This document shows, piece after piece, positions 8,685-18,488 of a stretch of DNA of 64,000 bases. Source of the DNA: Brevibacillus parabrevis. Its GTDB lineage: Bacteria > Bacillota > Bacilli > Brevibacillales > Brevibacillaceae. Each line of letters starts with the position of its first letter. The first letter of the stretch is position 1. The stretch is taken from contig NZ_RHHV01000012.1 in assembly GCF_003710905.1 (NCBI RefSeq), positions 682,001 to 746,000 of the forward strand. Reading direction: 5' to 3'. The position numbers were made by a program, and so were the translations under genes. The notes below the pieces were generated by a model. That model saw only the letters and a list, made by a program, of their open reading frames with translations. It searched no databases and was not told the DNA's origin.

Positions 8685-9962
8685 ATGGCCGATCTTTCTA
8701 TCAATCTCGCAGGTATTCAATCCCCCAATCCGTTCTGGCTGGCCTCAGCGCCGCCGACGAACTCGGGCTATCAAGTCCAGCGCGCTTTCGAAGCGGGGTG
8801 GGGCGGTGCAGTCTGGAAAACGTTGGGAGAACCGATCGTCAACGTCACCTCGCGTTTTGCCGGATTGAATTTTGGCGGGCAACGCGTGTTCGGCTTCAAC
8901 AACATCGAGTTGATTACGGATAAACCGTTGGAAGTGAACCTGAAGGAAATGGATGAAACGAAGAAGCGTTTTCCGAAACACACCTTGATTGCCTCGCTGA
9001 TGGTGGAGCACAAGCAAGAGGCGTGGCACGAGATCGTCAAAAAGGTGGAAGCGATCGGCGTCGATGGCCTGGAACTGAACTTCGGCTGTCCGCACGGCAT
9101 GGCGGAGCGAGGCATGGGTTCGGCGGTCGGGCAGCATCCCGACTTGATCCGCCAGCAGGTCGAGTGGGTAAAAGAAGTGGCGCAGACGCCTGTGATCGTC
9201 AAGCTGACGCCCAACATTACGGATATTCGCTTTACAGCCAGAGCCGCTTCAGCAGGAGGAGCCGATGCCGTCAGCATGATCAACACGATCAACAGCTTGA
9301 TGGGCGTGGATTTGGACAAATGGCTGCCGATTCCCCACGTAGACGGAAAAGGGGCGCATGGCGGCTACTGCGGGCCTGCCGTGAAGCCGATCGCCCTGAA
9401 CATGGTGGCGGAGTGTGCCCGCGATCCGTTTGTCCGCCTGCCGATTTCCGGTATTGGGGGCATCTCCAACTGGCGGGATGCGGTCGAGTTTTTGCTGATG
9501 GGCGCGACTGGCGTACAGGTGTGCACAGCGGCGATGCACCACGGCTTCCGGATTGTCGAAGACATGATCGACGGCTTGAACAACTATTTGGATCAGCGGG
9601 GAATCGCGTCAGTGATGGACATCGTGGGCAAAGCGGTACACACCTACTCGGATTGGGGCCATCTGAACCTCAACTACAAAGTAGTCGCCCGCATTCACGA
9701 AGAGACCTGTATCAACTGCAACAAATGCCATATCGCCTGTGAAGACACGTCGCACCAGTGCATCGATATCGTCAGCGATGCAGCGACTGGCAAAGAACGG
9801 CTGGTCGTGCGCGAGGAAGACTGCGTCGGCTGCAACCTGTGTTCGATCGTCTGCCCGGTAGAAGGCACGATTGAGATGGTAGAAATCCCGTCGAACCAGC
9901 CGCCGCTTTCCTGGAACCAGCGTCAGGCGGCACTTGCTGGCGGCGGCAGCTGCGAGACGTGA
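8685..9962 (+). CDS. preA: NAD-dependent dihydropyrimidine dehydrogenase, PreA catalytic subunit
   Basis: The first ~330 residues are a dihydroorotate-dehydrogenase-like FMN barrel (NPFWLASAPPTNSGYQ at the N-terminus, GLELNFGCPHGMAERGMG, and GIGGISNWRDAVEFLLMGA for FMN phosphate). The C-terminus carries two [4Fe-4S] ferredoxin motifs (CINCNKCHIAC and CVGCNLCSIVCP). The family reduces uracil and thymine to the 5,6-dihydro forms. Length 425 aa is normal. A GGAGG site precedes the ATG. It follows preT by 102 nt, and the two should form one complex. Confidence 0.95.
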   Translation: MADLSINLAGIQSPNPFWLASAPPTNSGYQVQRAFEAGWGGAVWKTLGEPIVNVTSRFAGLNFGGQRVFGFNNIELITDKPLEVNLKEMDETKKRFPKHTLIASLMVEHKQEAWHEIVKKVEAIGVDGLELNFGCPHGMAERGMGSAVGQHPDLIRQQVEWVKEVAQTPVIVKLTPNITDIRFTARAASAGGADAVSMINTINSLMGVDLDKWLPIPHVDGKGAHGGYCGPAVKPIALNMVAECARDPFVRLPISGIGGISNWRDAVEFLLMGATGVQVCTAAMHHGFRIVEDMIDGLNNYLDQRGIASVMDIVGKAVHTYSDWGHLNLNYKVVARIHEETCINCNKCHIACEDTSHQCIDIVSDAATGKERLVVREEDCVGCNLCSIVCPVEGTIEMVEIPSNQPPLSWNQRQAALAGGGSCET

Positions 9963-10059
9963 GTGGGACTTCTGGCATGATGGAGGCAAAAGCGGCATAG
10001 CATGTACGAGGAAAGATTGTCTCATTCACGCACGGCAGAGGAAAGGAGCGAAACAAGCG

Positions 10060-11445
10060 ATGAAAAAATGGATTCGCAACGGGACGATTGTGACCGCGTC
10101 TGACACGTACCAGGCAGACGTGCTGATCGAGGGAGAGAAAGTCGTGGCGATCGGCTCTCAATTGCAAGCAGGCGATGCGGAAGTGATAGACGCGTCAGGC
10201 TGTTACTTGTTTCCAGGCGGGATCGACCCGCATACGCATCTCGACATGCCGTTTGGCGGCACCGTTACTTCGGATAACTTTTTCACGGGCACAAAAGCAG
10301 CGGCATTCGGCGGGACGACGAGCATCGTGGACTTTTGCCTGACGACCAAGGGAGAGTCGCTTCATTCCGCGATTGCTACCTGGCACGAAAAAGCACGGGG
10401 CAAGGCCGTCATCGACTACGGATTCCACTTGATGGTGTCCGATGCGAACGACGATGTGCTGGAAGAGCTGGAGGCGGTCGTCAACAACGAAGGGATTACT
10501 TCGCTCAAAGTATTTATGGCCTACAAAAATGTGCTGATGGCCGATGACGAGACGTTGTTCAAAACGCTCATCCGCGCAAAAGAGCTGGGGGCACTCGTCC
10601 AGGTGCATGCGGAAAACGGCGACGTGCTGGATTATTTGACCAAGCAGGCGCTGGCTGAGGGAAATACCGATCCGGTGTACCACGCCTATACACGTCCGCC
10701 GGAAGCGGAAGGAGAGGCGACGGGACGCGCGATTGCTCTTACGGCGCTGGCGGATGCCCAGCTCTACGTCGTGCATGTGTCGTGTGCCGATGCCGTTCGC
10801 CGGATTGCCGAAGCGCGTGAAAAAGGCTGGAACGTGTACGGAGAAACGTGTCCGCAATATTTGGTGCTGGACATCACGGCATTGGAACAGCCGAATTTTG
10901 AAGGAGCCAAATACGTCTGGTCGCCTCCCTTGCGCGAAAAGTGGAACCAGGACGTGCTGTGGAGCGCCCTGAAAAACGGCATTTTGCAGACAGTCGGCTC
11001 CGATCACTGCCCGTTCAACTTCTCCGGGCAAAAAGAACTCGGGCGCGGCGATTTCACGAAAATTCCCAACGGAGGGCCAATCATCGAAGACCGTATGACG
11101 ATCTTGTTCTCCGAAGGGGTGCAGAAGGGGAAAATCAGCCTCAACCAATTCGTGGACATCACCTCGACGAAGGTTGCCAAGCTGTTCGGCATGTTCCCGC
11201 AAAAAGGCACGATTGCAGTCGGTTCCGATGCGGATATTGTTTTGTTTGATCCGAATGTTCAGCGGACGATCTCGGTGGAGACGCATCATATGAACGTGGA
11301 CTACAACCCGTTTGAAGGAATGCAGGTGTACGGCGATGTCATTTCCGTTCTCTCGCGCGGCTCCTTCATCGTTCGCAACAAGCAGTTTGTCGGCCAGGCG
11401 GGAGCAGGGCGCTACGTCAAACGCTCCACTTTTGCCAGACCGTAG
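10060..11445 (+). CDS. hydA: Dihydropyrimidinase (D-hydantoinase family)
   Basis: A 461-residue cyclic amidohydrolase that opens dihydrouracil or dihydrothymine to N-carbamoyl-beta-amino acids. Metal site residues are visible in DPHTHLDM, the carbamylated lysine in SLKVFMAYKN, the histidines in VQVHAEN and VVHVSC, and the aspartate in GSDHCPF. The longer upstream reading frame overlaps the end of preA; I chose ATG 10060 because of the GAAAGGAGCG ribosome site and family-typical start MKKWIRNGTIVTA. It belongs to the preTA-hydA-ureidopropionase operon. Confidence 0.94.
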   Translation: MKKWIRNGTIVTASDTYQADVLIEGEKVVAIGSQLQAGDAEVIDASGCYLFPGGIDPHTHLDMPFGGTVTSDNFFTGTKAAAFGGTTSIVDFCLTTKGESLHSAIATWHEKARGKAVIDYGFHLMVSDANDDVLEELEAVVNNEGITSLKVFMAYKNVLMADDETLFKTLIRAKELGALVQVHAENGDVLDYLTKQALAEGNTDPVYHAYTRPPEAEGEATGRAIALTALADAQLYVVHVSCADAVRRIAEAREKGWNVYGETCPQYLVLDITALEQPNFEGAKYVWSPPLREKWNQDVLWSALKNGILQTVGSDHCPFNFSGQKELGRGDFTKIPNGGPIIEDRMTILFSEGVQKGKISLNQFVDITSTKVAKLFGMFPQKGTIAVGSDADIVLFDPNVQRTISVETHHMNVDYNPFEGMQVYGDVISVLSRGSFIVRNKQFVGQAGAGRYVKRSTFARP

Positions 11446-11479
11446 TGATTACGACAGGAAGGCGCGAGGAGGGATAGGC

Positions 11480-12370
11480 ATGGCGGATCGAGTACGGATT
11501 GGTCTGATTCAGGCCAAAAATGAGGTGCATGGCGACGAGCCTGTGCATCTGCACAAGGAAAAGGCAATCGAAAAGCATGTGAAAATGGTGCGGGACGCCG
11601 CTGCCAAAGGGGCGCAAATCGTCTGCCTGCAAGAAATTTTTTACGGCCCGTATTTTTGTGCAGAGCAGAGCACGAAATGGTACGAGTCGGCGGAAGAGGT
11701 GCCCAACGGCCCCACAGTCCAGCAATTTTGCGCCCTGGCGAAGGAGCTTGGCACTGTGATCATTTTGCCTGTGTACGAAAAAGTCGGAATCGCCACGTAC
11801 TACAATACAGCGGGCGTCATCGATGCGGACGGCACGTATTTGGGCAAGTACCGCAAGCAGCACATCCCGCATGTCGGGGTCGGCAGCAGCGGCTGCGGTT
11901 TTTGGGAGAAATATTACTTCAAGCCGGGCAATATGGGGTACCCGGTTTTCGATACCGCTTTTGCCAAAGTAGGCGTTTATATTTGCTACGACCGCCACTT
12001 CCCGGAAGGGGCGCGTCTGTTGGGACTGAACGGCGCGGAAATCGTCTTCAATCCTTCTGCGACTGTAGCGGGGCTGTCCGAGTATTTGTGGAAGCTCGAA
12101 CAGCCTGCGCACGCCGTGGCAAACGGCTACTACGTCGCCGCGATCAACCGGGTCGGGACGGAAGCGCCGTGGAACATGGGCGAATTTTACGGCCAGTCGT
12201 ATCTGGTCGATCCGCGAGGCCAGTTCGTCGCTGTCGGCAGCCGCGACCAGGATGAAGTGATCGTGGCGGACATGGATCGCAGCAAAATCAGGGAAGTGCG
12301 GGATACGTGGCAATTTTATCGGGATCGCCGCCCGGAAACGTACGAAGACATGGTGAAATTGCTGCCGTAA
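11480..12370 (+). CDS. Beta-ureidopropionase / N-carbamoyl amidase (nitrilase superfamily)
   Basis: A 296-residue nitrilase-superfamily amidase with the catalytic triad Glu (LQEIFYGPYF), Lys (KYRKQHIPH) and Cys (VYICYDRHFPEGAR). In this context it hydrolyses N-carbamoyl-beta-alanine to beta-alanine, CO2 and ammonia, the third step of reductive pyrimidine breakdown. ATG 11480 is preferred over an in-frame upstream start inside hydA because GAGGAGGG precedes it and the usual MADRVRIGLIQ start follows. It lies 34 nt after hydA. Confidence 0.92.
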   Translation: MADRVRIGLIQAKNEVHGDEPVHLHKEKAIEKHVKMVRDAAAKGAQIVCLQEIFYGPYFCAEQSTKWYESAEEVPNGPTVQQFCALAKELGTVIILPVYEKVGIATYYNTAGVIDADGTYLGKYRKQHIPHVGVGSSGCGFWEKYYFKPGNMGYPVFDTAFAKVGVYICYDRHFPEGARLLGLNGAEIVFNPSATVAGLSEYLWKLEQPAHAVANGYYVAAINRVGTEAPWNMGEFYGQSYLVDPRGQFVAVGSRDQDEVIVADMDRSKIREVRDTWQFYRDRRPETYEDMVKLLP

Positions 12371-12376
12371 TGCAAA

Positions 12377-12412
12377 GAGGGGGAGACGCCGGTTATGCGT
12401 CTTCCTCCTTTT
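12377..12412 (+). terminator. Intrinsic terminator after the pyrimidine catabolic operon
   Basis: GGGGGAGACGC pairs with GCGTCTTCCTCC around a 7-nt loop and ends in TTTT. It marks the end of the preT-preA-hydA-ureidopropionase unit. Confidence 0.7.
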
Positions 12413-12470
12413 CACATCGTGGGTACGTTCTGCAAAACGATGACGATACGGGAAAAAGGAGCGCTCCGGC

Positions 12471-12989
12471 ATGAAGAGGAAAGAAACGGTCTATCGGGGA
12501 GTGGAGTATGAGGAAGCCATGCGAGTCGTCCAGGCGCAGAAGTACGAACGCGCCGAACGCCGTCATTTTACGAATGGAGCAAGCGCCAAAGCTGTGTTTG
12601 GATCAGGGGTGTACCTGGTAAGCAATCCGGTGGTTGCGGCGCAGTACGCCATTTGCCATGCCGAGACGATCGGAGACAAGGCTGTCGTGCTCAAGCAAGA
12701 GGTCGATGTGCCCGGGCTTCTCCAATTGGACGAGCGCTTTGGCGAAAACGAGCTGCGCAGGGAAGCGCTGCGGTACAGGCATTCCCCCGAAGAGCTGGAA
12801 CAGCGTGTTGCGAACATGGAGCATCAGGAGTGGCTGGAATGGACAGGGGACGAGGTGCGGGCCTATTTGCTCGCCTGTGGATACCGGGGGATTCGCTATC
12901 GGATCACCCCGGACCTTACGTACTACGTCTGTTATGAGCCTGATGCGCAAATCAAAGCGATTTCGATCCTTTCTGTGCTCGAACTGTGA
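12471..12989 (+). CDS. Unrecognised 172-aa protein with ADP-ribosyltransferase-like features
   Basis: A cytosolic protein with AAAGGAGCG before the ATG. Three features recall the ADP-ribosyltransferase (PARP/ART) fold: an early VYRGVEYEEAMRVV strand-helix, FGSGVYLVSNPVVAAQYA (compare the G-x-G-[IV]-Y-[FL]...A..YA pattern of PARP-like proteins), and a terminal strand YYVCYEPDAQIKAISIL resembling the 'v.dp.qIk.i' end of ART domains. The classical H-Y-E or R-S-E triad is not confirmed. It sits between the pyrimidine operon terminator and the chemoreceptor. No partner gene is visible. Function uncertain. Confidence 0.7.
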   Translation: MKRKETVYRGVEYEEAMRVVQAQKYERAERRHFTNGASAKAVFGSGVYLVSNPVVAAQYAICHAETIGDKAVVLKQEVDVPGLLQLDERFGENELRREALRYRHSPEELEQRVANMEHQEWLEWTGDEVRAYLLACGYRGIRYRITPDLTYYVCYEPDAQIKAISILSVLEL

Positions 12990-13095
12990 GAAATCACCCA
13001 AGACTATCGACGTACTCGCCGTAGTTTGGTAAGATTAGACAATATTCGAGCTTTTCCATCTATCTAGTTTGGACACAGGAGGATTGCCTACAGCT

Positions 13096-14808
13096 ATGAA
13101 TGTACTACGTAATCTCAGTACCAGGGCCAAAATGTTCAGCTTGATCATCTTGATGGCTGTCTTCTTATGTGTGGTTGGATTCACAGGCTATTTCCATGTG
13201 AAAATATCCGGTGAGCGGATGCAATCCATGTATGAAGAACAACTGCTTCCAGTGAAATGGATCAATGACTGGCGGCAAGACATCCGGGCCATCGACGGGC
13301 TGATCTACAAAATGATTCTCGATCCCACTCCTGCCGTTCTCGCCGGGTACATGGCCGAGCTGCAACAGCGAGTCGCTTCGGCAGATCAGACGTTCCAATA
13401 TCTCCAGAACTCCCACCTGGACGAAAAGGAGCAGGAGAAAGTCAAGAAGCTGACAGAGCTTTTGGCGCAGTACGAGAAAGATCAGACAGAGGTTATCAAT
13501 CTGATCAAGGAGCACAAGACGGATCAGGCTTACGCTTACTATCGGGCCACTGACAAAACGCTGAGCTGGATCAATCAGGAGCAGCTTGAATGGGCCAACT
13601 ACAAATCGTCCCAGGCCGATATGATTCAGCAAGAGAACGCTGCCGATTCCGAGAAAGCCGTCTTGATGCTGTTTATTGTAGGAGGCGCCTCGATTGCTTT
13701 GGCATGCGTTTTAGGATATTTGATCTCTCGCATGATTTCCGAGCCGCTGCGTCTCGTAGCAACCCGGATGGAAGAGTTGGCGCAGGGCAACTTGGCGGTT
13801 GCGCCAGTCACCTATTTGGCAAAAGACGAGGTAGGCAAGCTCGGGGTTGCTTTCAATGAGCTGGTCGTCAATTTCCGTTCCTTGATCGAGCAGGTAAAAG
13901 TGGCAGGGGAGCAAGTCGCCGCTTCGTCTGAGGAGCTGTCAGCGAGCGCTGAACAGACCGTTCGCGCAACGGAGCAAGCGATGGGCAGCGTGGAGCATAT
14001 TGCCGCTTCGTCAGAGGTGCAGACGCTTCGCACACAGGAAAGCGTACGCGTCATGGAGGAAATGTCGATCGCGATTCAGCGGATTGCAGACACGTCCAGT
14101 GCGGTTTCGGAATCGTCGGCGCTGGCTGCGGATGATGCCCAGCAAGGGAACACACAAATCCAGCACGCTGTCGCGCAGATCGACTCGCTGTCCCAAGGCG
14201 TCAATCACGCAGCAGACCTCGTGCAGCAGCTTGGCGTTCGCTCCCAAGCGATCGGACAAATTGTCGATGTGATTACAGGAATCGCTTCCCAAACGAATCT
14301 GTTGGCGCTGAATGCAGCGATCGAGGCAGCGCGCGCCGGAGAACAGGGCAGAGGATTTGCTGTCGTGGCAGATGAGGTGCGCAAGCTGGCGGAACAATCG
14401 GAGGAGTCTGCTCGGGAAATCGCCCGCCTGATCGGAGAAATCCAGCAGGAGACAACACAAGTGGTTTCCGTCATGCAGTCAGGTACGGAAGAGGCGAAAA
14501 GAGGGGCTGTCGCCGTTCAGGAAGCGGGGGACACGTTCCAGCGGATTGTGGCGTCAGCCAAAGACGTGGCTGGCCAAATCCAGGAAGTATCCGCAGCGAC
14601 CGAACAAATGTCTGCGAGCATGCAGCAGGTTGCATCTGCCATGGACGAGATGAACAGGCTGTCAGAGGAAGCCGCCGTACATACGCAAGCCGTATCAGCG
14701 GGAGCGGAGGAGCAGTTGGCTACCATGCAGGAAATTGCTCGCTCCAGCAACAATTTGAACGAGCTGTCGCATGAATTGCAAGAATCCATCAGCCAATTCA
14801 AATGGTAG
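13096..14808 (+). CDS. Methyl-accepting chemotaxis protein (4HB-HAMP-MCP signal)
   Basis: 570 residues: a transmembrane helix near residues 12-34, an extracytoplasmic four-helix-bundle sensor (about 35-190), a second membrane helix ([20 protein letters not shown]), HAMP (residues 215-270), and a long coiled-coil signalling domain with the conserved hairpin tip [43 protein letters not shown] 13096 is preferred over a TTG 27 nt upstream because ACAGGAGGA lies between them. Its place between pyrimidine genes and the NCS1 permease makes pyrimidine sensing possible, but ligand cannot be read from a 4HB domain. Confidence 0.92.
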   Translation: MNVLRNLSTRAKMFSLIILMAVFLCVVGFTGYFHVKISGERMQSMYEEQLLPVKWINDWRQDIRAIDGLIYKMILDPTPAVLAGYMAELQQRVASADQTFQYLQNSHLDEKEQEKVKKLTELLAQYEKDQTEVINLIKEHKTDQAYAYYRATDKTLSWINQEQLEWANYKSSQADMIQQENAADSEKAVLMLFIVGGASIALACVLGYLISRMISEPLRLVATRMEELAQGNLAVAPVTYLAKDEVGKLGVAFNELVVNFRSLIEQVKVAGEQVAASSEELSASAEQTVRATEQAMGSVEHIAASSEVQTLRTQESVRVMEEMSIAIQRIADTSSAVSESSALAADDAQQGNTQIQHAVAQIDSLSQGVNHAADLVQQLGVRSQAIGQIVDVITGIASQTNLLALNAAIEAARAGEQGRGFAVVADEVRKLAEQSEESAREIARLIGEIQQETTQVVSVMQSGTEEAKRGAVAVQEAGDTFQRIVASAKDVAGQIQEVSAATEQMSASMQQVASAMDEMNRLSEEAAVHTQAVSAGAEEQLATMQEIARSSNNLNELSHELQESISQFKW

Positions 14809-14831
14809 GGTAGAGCGTACCCGAACGAAGA

Positions 14832-14870
14832 AAAGACTGGCAACCCACGTGGTTGTCAGTCTTTTTTTGC
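14832..14870 (+). terminator. Intrinsic terminator after the chemoreceptor gene
   Basis: AAGACTGGCAACC pairs with GGTTGTCAGTCTT and is followed by a run of seven T. One internal mismatch is present. Confidence 0.85.
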
Positions 14871-14883
14871 TCATCTAATAGGA

Positions 14884-14916
14884 AAAGGCTCCGTCAAAAA
14901 TGCGACGAAGCCGATC
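14884..14916 (-). terminator. Intrinsic terminator of the NCS1 permease gene
   Basis: On the minus strand GGCTTCGTC pairs with GACGGAGCC (one G-U pair) and TTTTCC follows. It faces the chemoreceptor terminator. Confidence 0.75.
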
Positions 14917-14943
14917 TTTATTTCGCAATATTTAGATAATAAA

Positions 14944-16434
14944 TCAGGAAGCTTTTGACTCTCTTGCTTGCGATGTGATTTGCTCGTAATCTTTTTGGCT
15001 CAAAATCGTCGAGTCGCTCTTCATCATCCACGTATAAATCGCCAGCGAAATCAGCAGGCCGATGGTCCAGGCGTTGTCCCAAATGATGTGCAGGCCAGGG
15101 ATGTACTTGCTGATAAACGGAATGGCGATCCCGATCAGCATCGCCCAGATCGCGCGGCTGTTGAAGCCGGTTTTGTAGGCGTACATGCCATCAGTTTTGT
15201 ACAGCTCCGTCAGATGGATGCGTCTTTTGCGCACGAGCCAGTAGTCAGCGATGGCAATGCCGTCAATCGGTCCAAGCAGTGCGCCATAAGTGCCGAGCCA
15301 GAGGAAAATGTAGTTGCCGAAATTCTCCAGGATGTACCATGGCTGCATGAGCAAGGAGACGACACCGGCAATGATAGCCCCGGCTTCATAGGAAAGACGG
15401 CGCGGCGCGAGGTTTTCCACAGCACGGGCGGGCGCGACGATGTTCGCGGCGACGTTGGTAGTCAGAGTAGCGAGAATGATGCCGAGAGTACCGAGGAAGA
15501 TGGCAAACGGCGAGAATTTGGCAAGAACCGCAGCCGGGTCCCACAAAGCTTCTCCATAAATGACGACAGTAGCGGAGGCGACAGCTACCCCGATGAAGGA
15601 GAAAAAGCCCATCGTTGTCGGCAAGGAAGAGGATTGGCCGACGACTTGCGCCTTTTGGCTTTTGGCGTAGCGACAGAAGTCAGGAATGTTCAGCGCCATA
15701 GTCGCCCAAAATGCGATGGCTCCGGTCAAGGCCGGGAAGAAGACGACTAAAAACTCGCTTGTCGTGGTGAACTTGGACGGAGCGGAGAGCATCGGGCCCC
15801 AGCCGCCTGCTTTGGTCAGCGCCCACACGAGCAAAGCGAGACTCATCAGGATCAAGATAGGGGCTGCCCACGCTTCCATTTTCTTGATCGCTTCTGGACC
15901 GCGATAGGCGACCCAGACGTTCAACAGCCAAAAGCCGAAGAAGGCGATCCACAGATGGCCGGGAACGCTTGCCCAATCTGTCATCGACATAAGCAACGTA
16001 TCGATGGCGGCACCGCCGAACCAACAGTTGATGCCAAACCAGCCAGCTCCGATCAAACCGCGAGCGACGGCCGGAATGTGCGCGCCCTTCGATCCAAACC
16101 AGAGCCTTGCAAACACGGGATAAGGGATGCCGAATTTTGTCCCGGCATGAGAATTGAGGAGAATAGGGATAAGGACAATACAGTTTCCGAGAATGATCGT
16201 CAAAATTGCCTGCCACCAGTTCATGCCCAGCGAGATGAGTCCGGCGGCCATCGCGTACGTGGGAAGACAGATACACATCCCGATCCAGAGACTGGCGAAG
16301 TTGTAGGACGTCCACGTATGCTCTGCTTTGGTTGTCGGCCGCAGCCCTTCATTATAGAGCGGACTGTCCTTGACCAAATCCGTCCCTTCTTGGGTCAGGG
16401 TGACGATTCCATTTGATTCTGCCTGCGTCTTCAT
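14944..16434 (-). CDS. NCS1 family nucleobase/allantoin:cation symporter
   Basis: A 496-residue permease with about 12 membrane segments and NCS1 features: the TWTSYNFASLWIGMCICLPTY start of TM1, GWFGINCWFGG in TM3 and the WATMALNIPDFCRYAKSQK region in TM7-8. Relatives import uracil, allantoin, hydantoins or thiamine precursors. With adjacent dihydropyrimidine genes, a pyrimidine or dihydropyrimidine substrate is likely. The ATG at 16434 follows AAAGGAGGG, so the longer upstream frame is rejected. Confidence 0.9.
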   Translation of the reverse strand: MKTQAESNGIVTLTQEGTDLVKDSPLYNEGLRPTTKAEHTWTSYNFASLWIGMCICLPTYAMAAGLISLGMNWWQAILTIILGNCIVLIPILLNSHAGTKFGIPYPVFARLWFGSKGAHIPAVARGLIGAGWFGINCWFGGAAIDTLLMSMTDWASVPGHLWIAFFGFWLLNVWVAYRGPEAIKKMEAWAAPILILMSLALLVWALTKAGGWGPMLSAPSKFTTTSEFLVVFFPALTGAIAFWATMALNIPDFCRYAKSQKAQVVGQSSSLPTTMGFFSFIGVAVASATVVIYGEALWDPAAVLAKFSPFAIFLGTLGIILATLTTNVAANIVAPARAVENLAPRRLSYEAGAIIAGVVSLLMQPWYILENFGNYIFLWLGTYGALLGPIDGIAIADYWLVRKRRIHLTELYKTDGMYAYKTGFNSRAIWAMLIGIAIPFISKYIPGLHIIWDNAWTIGLLISLAIYTWMMKSDSTILSQKDYEQITSQARESKAS

Positions 16435-16557
16435 TGCTTTCCCTCCTTTTTTTGACCAAATCCGCTGGCATTCGGACAACCGCCCCCAGTTTGTCTCGAA
16501 TACAAGTTGTAACATTATATTGGGGGAGAGAAGACCTAATTCCAGCTTTTTGCCGGG

Positions 16558-16596
16558 GAAAAAAGAACGCCTGGAACGGAAATGTTCCAGGCGAGC
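16558..16596 (-). terminator. Intrinsic terminator of the UbiD-family gene
   Basis: A perfect 10-bp stem, CGCCTGGAAC (16568-16577) with GTTCCAGGCG (16584-16593), loops over 6 nt; on the minus strand it is followed by TTCTTTTTT. Confidence 0.87.
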
Positions 16597-16610
16597 AGCA
16601 AGTACGAGCG

Positions 16611-18374
16611 TTATGCTTTTGGGAAATATTCATTCCAACGTTTGTCGACCAGTGCCGAAATTTCGGGTAGCGTTTCGACTTCATCCGGATAGAATGGCTT
16701 CATCCGCGCGTCGACGACCAGTGGCCCTTCATAACGAATCTTGTTGCGAACAATCGTCGATTTCGCGTACAGATCGTGTGCCGGATCGAAGCGGGTAAAG
16801 ACGGTCCAGAGGAAGCTGCTTTGCTTCTCGGCGATCGCCGCGTCATCCACGATGCAGATCATCGGCCAGTCCGCGAGATTTTCATTGAGATAGGCCGTCA
16901 GTTCTTCACCCAGCTCTGGTCGGTCGGTGAAGCTCGGTCCGGAGATCACGAGACATCCGGGACAGAAAGCGCGAATATCGGAAATGCCCGGGATGCCGTG
17001 TCCTTTGTACTCCCGGGGAAGCTCGCGGACAGGATCGCCGATGCCGAGCATGATTCCTTTAGAGCCATGGTTCAGCTTGCGTCCGGTGTAGTCGAGCGTA
17101 TCGTTCGACGTATCGTTGACGATGAGCAGGTCGCGTTCCGGCTGGAAGCGCGCCAGAATGATCTCCAGAAAATGCTTGAAGTTGCCCAGGTCACATGGCA
17201 CATCTGTGACCATCAAAAACTTGGTCAGCGTCAGTTGCCCTTCTCCCATGATGCGGAAAGCGTGGGCCATCGCTTCTTTATAGTAGCTTTCGCGCACGAT
17301 GGCTCCGGCCAGAGCGTGGAAACCCGTCTCGCCGTACGTCCAGAGCGCTTTTACACCTGGCATGACGACCGGGAAAAGCGGCGACAGCAGGCGCTGCAAG
17401 TATTCCCCGATGTAGTAGTCTTCCTGGCGCGGCTTTCCTACGACAGTCGCCGGATAGATGGCGTCTTTGCGGTGCCACATTTGTTTCACGTTGAAGACAG
17501 GGAAATCGTGCTCCCACGAGTAATATCCAAAGTGATCGCCAAAAGGGCCCTCAGGACGTCTAACGTGCGGCGGCACTTCCCCGGCAAACACAAATTCGGC
17601 CTCAGCGACGATCCGGTGCGGATGATTCGGCACTTCAGCCATTTTCAGCTTGTCCCCCATCAACAGCGAGGCGAAAACCAGCTCAGGCACCATTTCAGGC
17701 AACGGCGCGATCGCGGAAACAATCAGGGCAGGAGGGCCGCCGATTGTAAGGGTAACAGGCAAAGCCTGGTTTCTTTTTTCAGCTTCATGGTAATGGAAGC
17801 CGCCGCCTTTTTGAATTTGCCAGTGCATCCCTGTCGTGTTTTTGTCGTAAATCTGGATACGGTACATCCCCAGATTGTGATCTTTCGTATCAGGGTGCTC
17901 CGTGTACACGAGCGGAAGCGTGACGAATGGTCCGCCATCCAGATGCCAGCTCGTCAGCGCAGGCAGCTTGGTCATATCGACATCTGTCGTCGCGATTTGG
18001 GTCACAGGCGCTTGGGAAGCCGATACGGTTTTGGTTCCGGTGCGCATCACTTCCAGCAGCGGAGCGCGCAGATCCCACAAACTGGAGAGCTTCGGCGGCA
18101 AAAGCTTGTCCATCCCGTGCACCAGTTCGCGGACGATAGCCTCGGGCTTTGGCCCAAAAGCCATATCGACCCGCTCTACAGTCCCGAACAAGTTCGTGAC
18201 CACGGGAAACGATTTTCCTTTGACATTCGTGAAAAGCAGGACAGGCCCGCCTTCTTCAATAACTCTGCGATGAATCTCGGCCAGCTCCAGATTCGGATCG
18301 ACTGGTGCGTCGATCTCGACGACTTGTCCGGCGCGGCGCAATTGTTCTATGAACGAACGAAGGTTCGCGTGCAT
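16611..18374 (-). CDS. UbiD-family prenylated-FMN-dependent decarboxylase
   Basis: A 587-residue UbiD-type protein. Family hallmarks include the metal/prFMN region YRIQIYDKNTTGMHWQIQKGGG with H.HYHEAEKR, the PNHPHRIVAEAEFVFAGEVPP segment that carries catalytic acids, RRPEGPFGDHFGYYS, and the C-terminal MGIGDPVRELP-like segment. Members reversibly decarboxylate aromatic or alpha,beta-unsaturated acids and need prFMN made by UbiX; no ubiX is in the window. The start at 18374 is preferred over one 6 codons upstream because of GGAGGT at 8 nt. It is divergent from a carboxylate-type two-component system. Substrate unknown. Confidence 0.9.
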   Translation of the reverse strand: MHANLRSFIEQLRRAGQVVEIDAPVDPNLELAEIHRRVIEEGGPVLLFTNVKGKSFPVVTNLFGTVERVDMAFGPKPEAIVRELVHGMDKLLPPKLSSLWDLRAPLLEVMRTGTKTVSASQAPVTQIATTDVDMTKLPALTSWHLDGGPFVTLPLVYTEHPDTKDHNLGMYRIQIYDKNTTGMHWQIQKGGGFHYHEAEKRNQALPVTLTIGGPPALIVSAIAPLPEMVPELVFASLLMGDKLKMAEVPNHPHRIVAEAEFVFAGEVPPHVRRPEGPFGDHFGYYSWEHDFPVFNVKQMWHRKDAIYPATVVGKPRQEDYYIGEYLQRLLSPLFPVVMPGVKALWTYGETGFHALAGAIVRESYYKEAMAHAFRIMGEGQLTLTKFLMVTDVPCDLGNFKHFLEIILARFQPERDLLIVNDTSNDTLDYTGRKLNHGSKGIMLGIGDPVRELPREYKGHGIPGISDIRAFCPGCLVISGPSFTDRPELGEELTAYLNENLADWPMICIVDDAAIAEKQSSFLWTVFTRFDPAHDLYAKSTIVRNKIRYEGPLVVDARMKPFYPDEVETLPEISALVDKRWNEYFPKA

Positions 18375-18488
18375 CTCTAGATACCTCCACATCCCCGTAA
18401 TTCCCTTTTAACTGTACACGAACGCAGGCGATGAAGCTACCTTTTTATCGGCTTGGAATGGTAAGATGAACCAAGAGGTGAGCGATTT

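Noticed and set aside
16776..18380. 534-codon plus-strand frame
   Set aside because: Antisense to the UbiD gene, whose family motifs are unmistakable.
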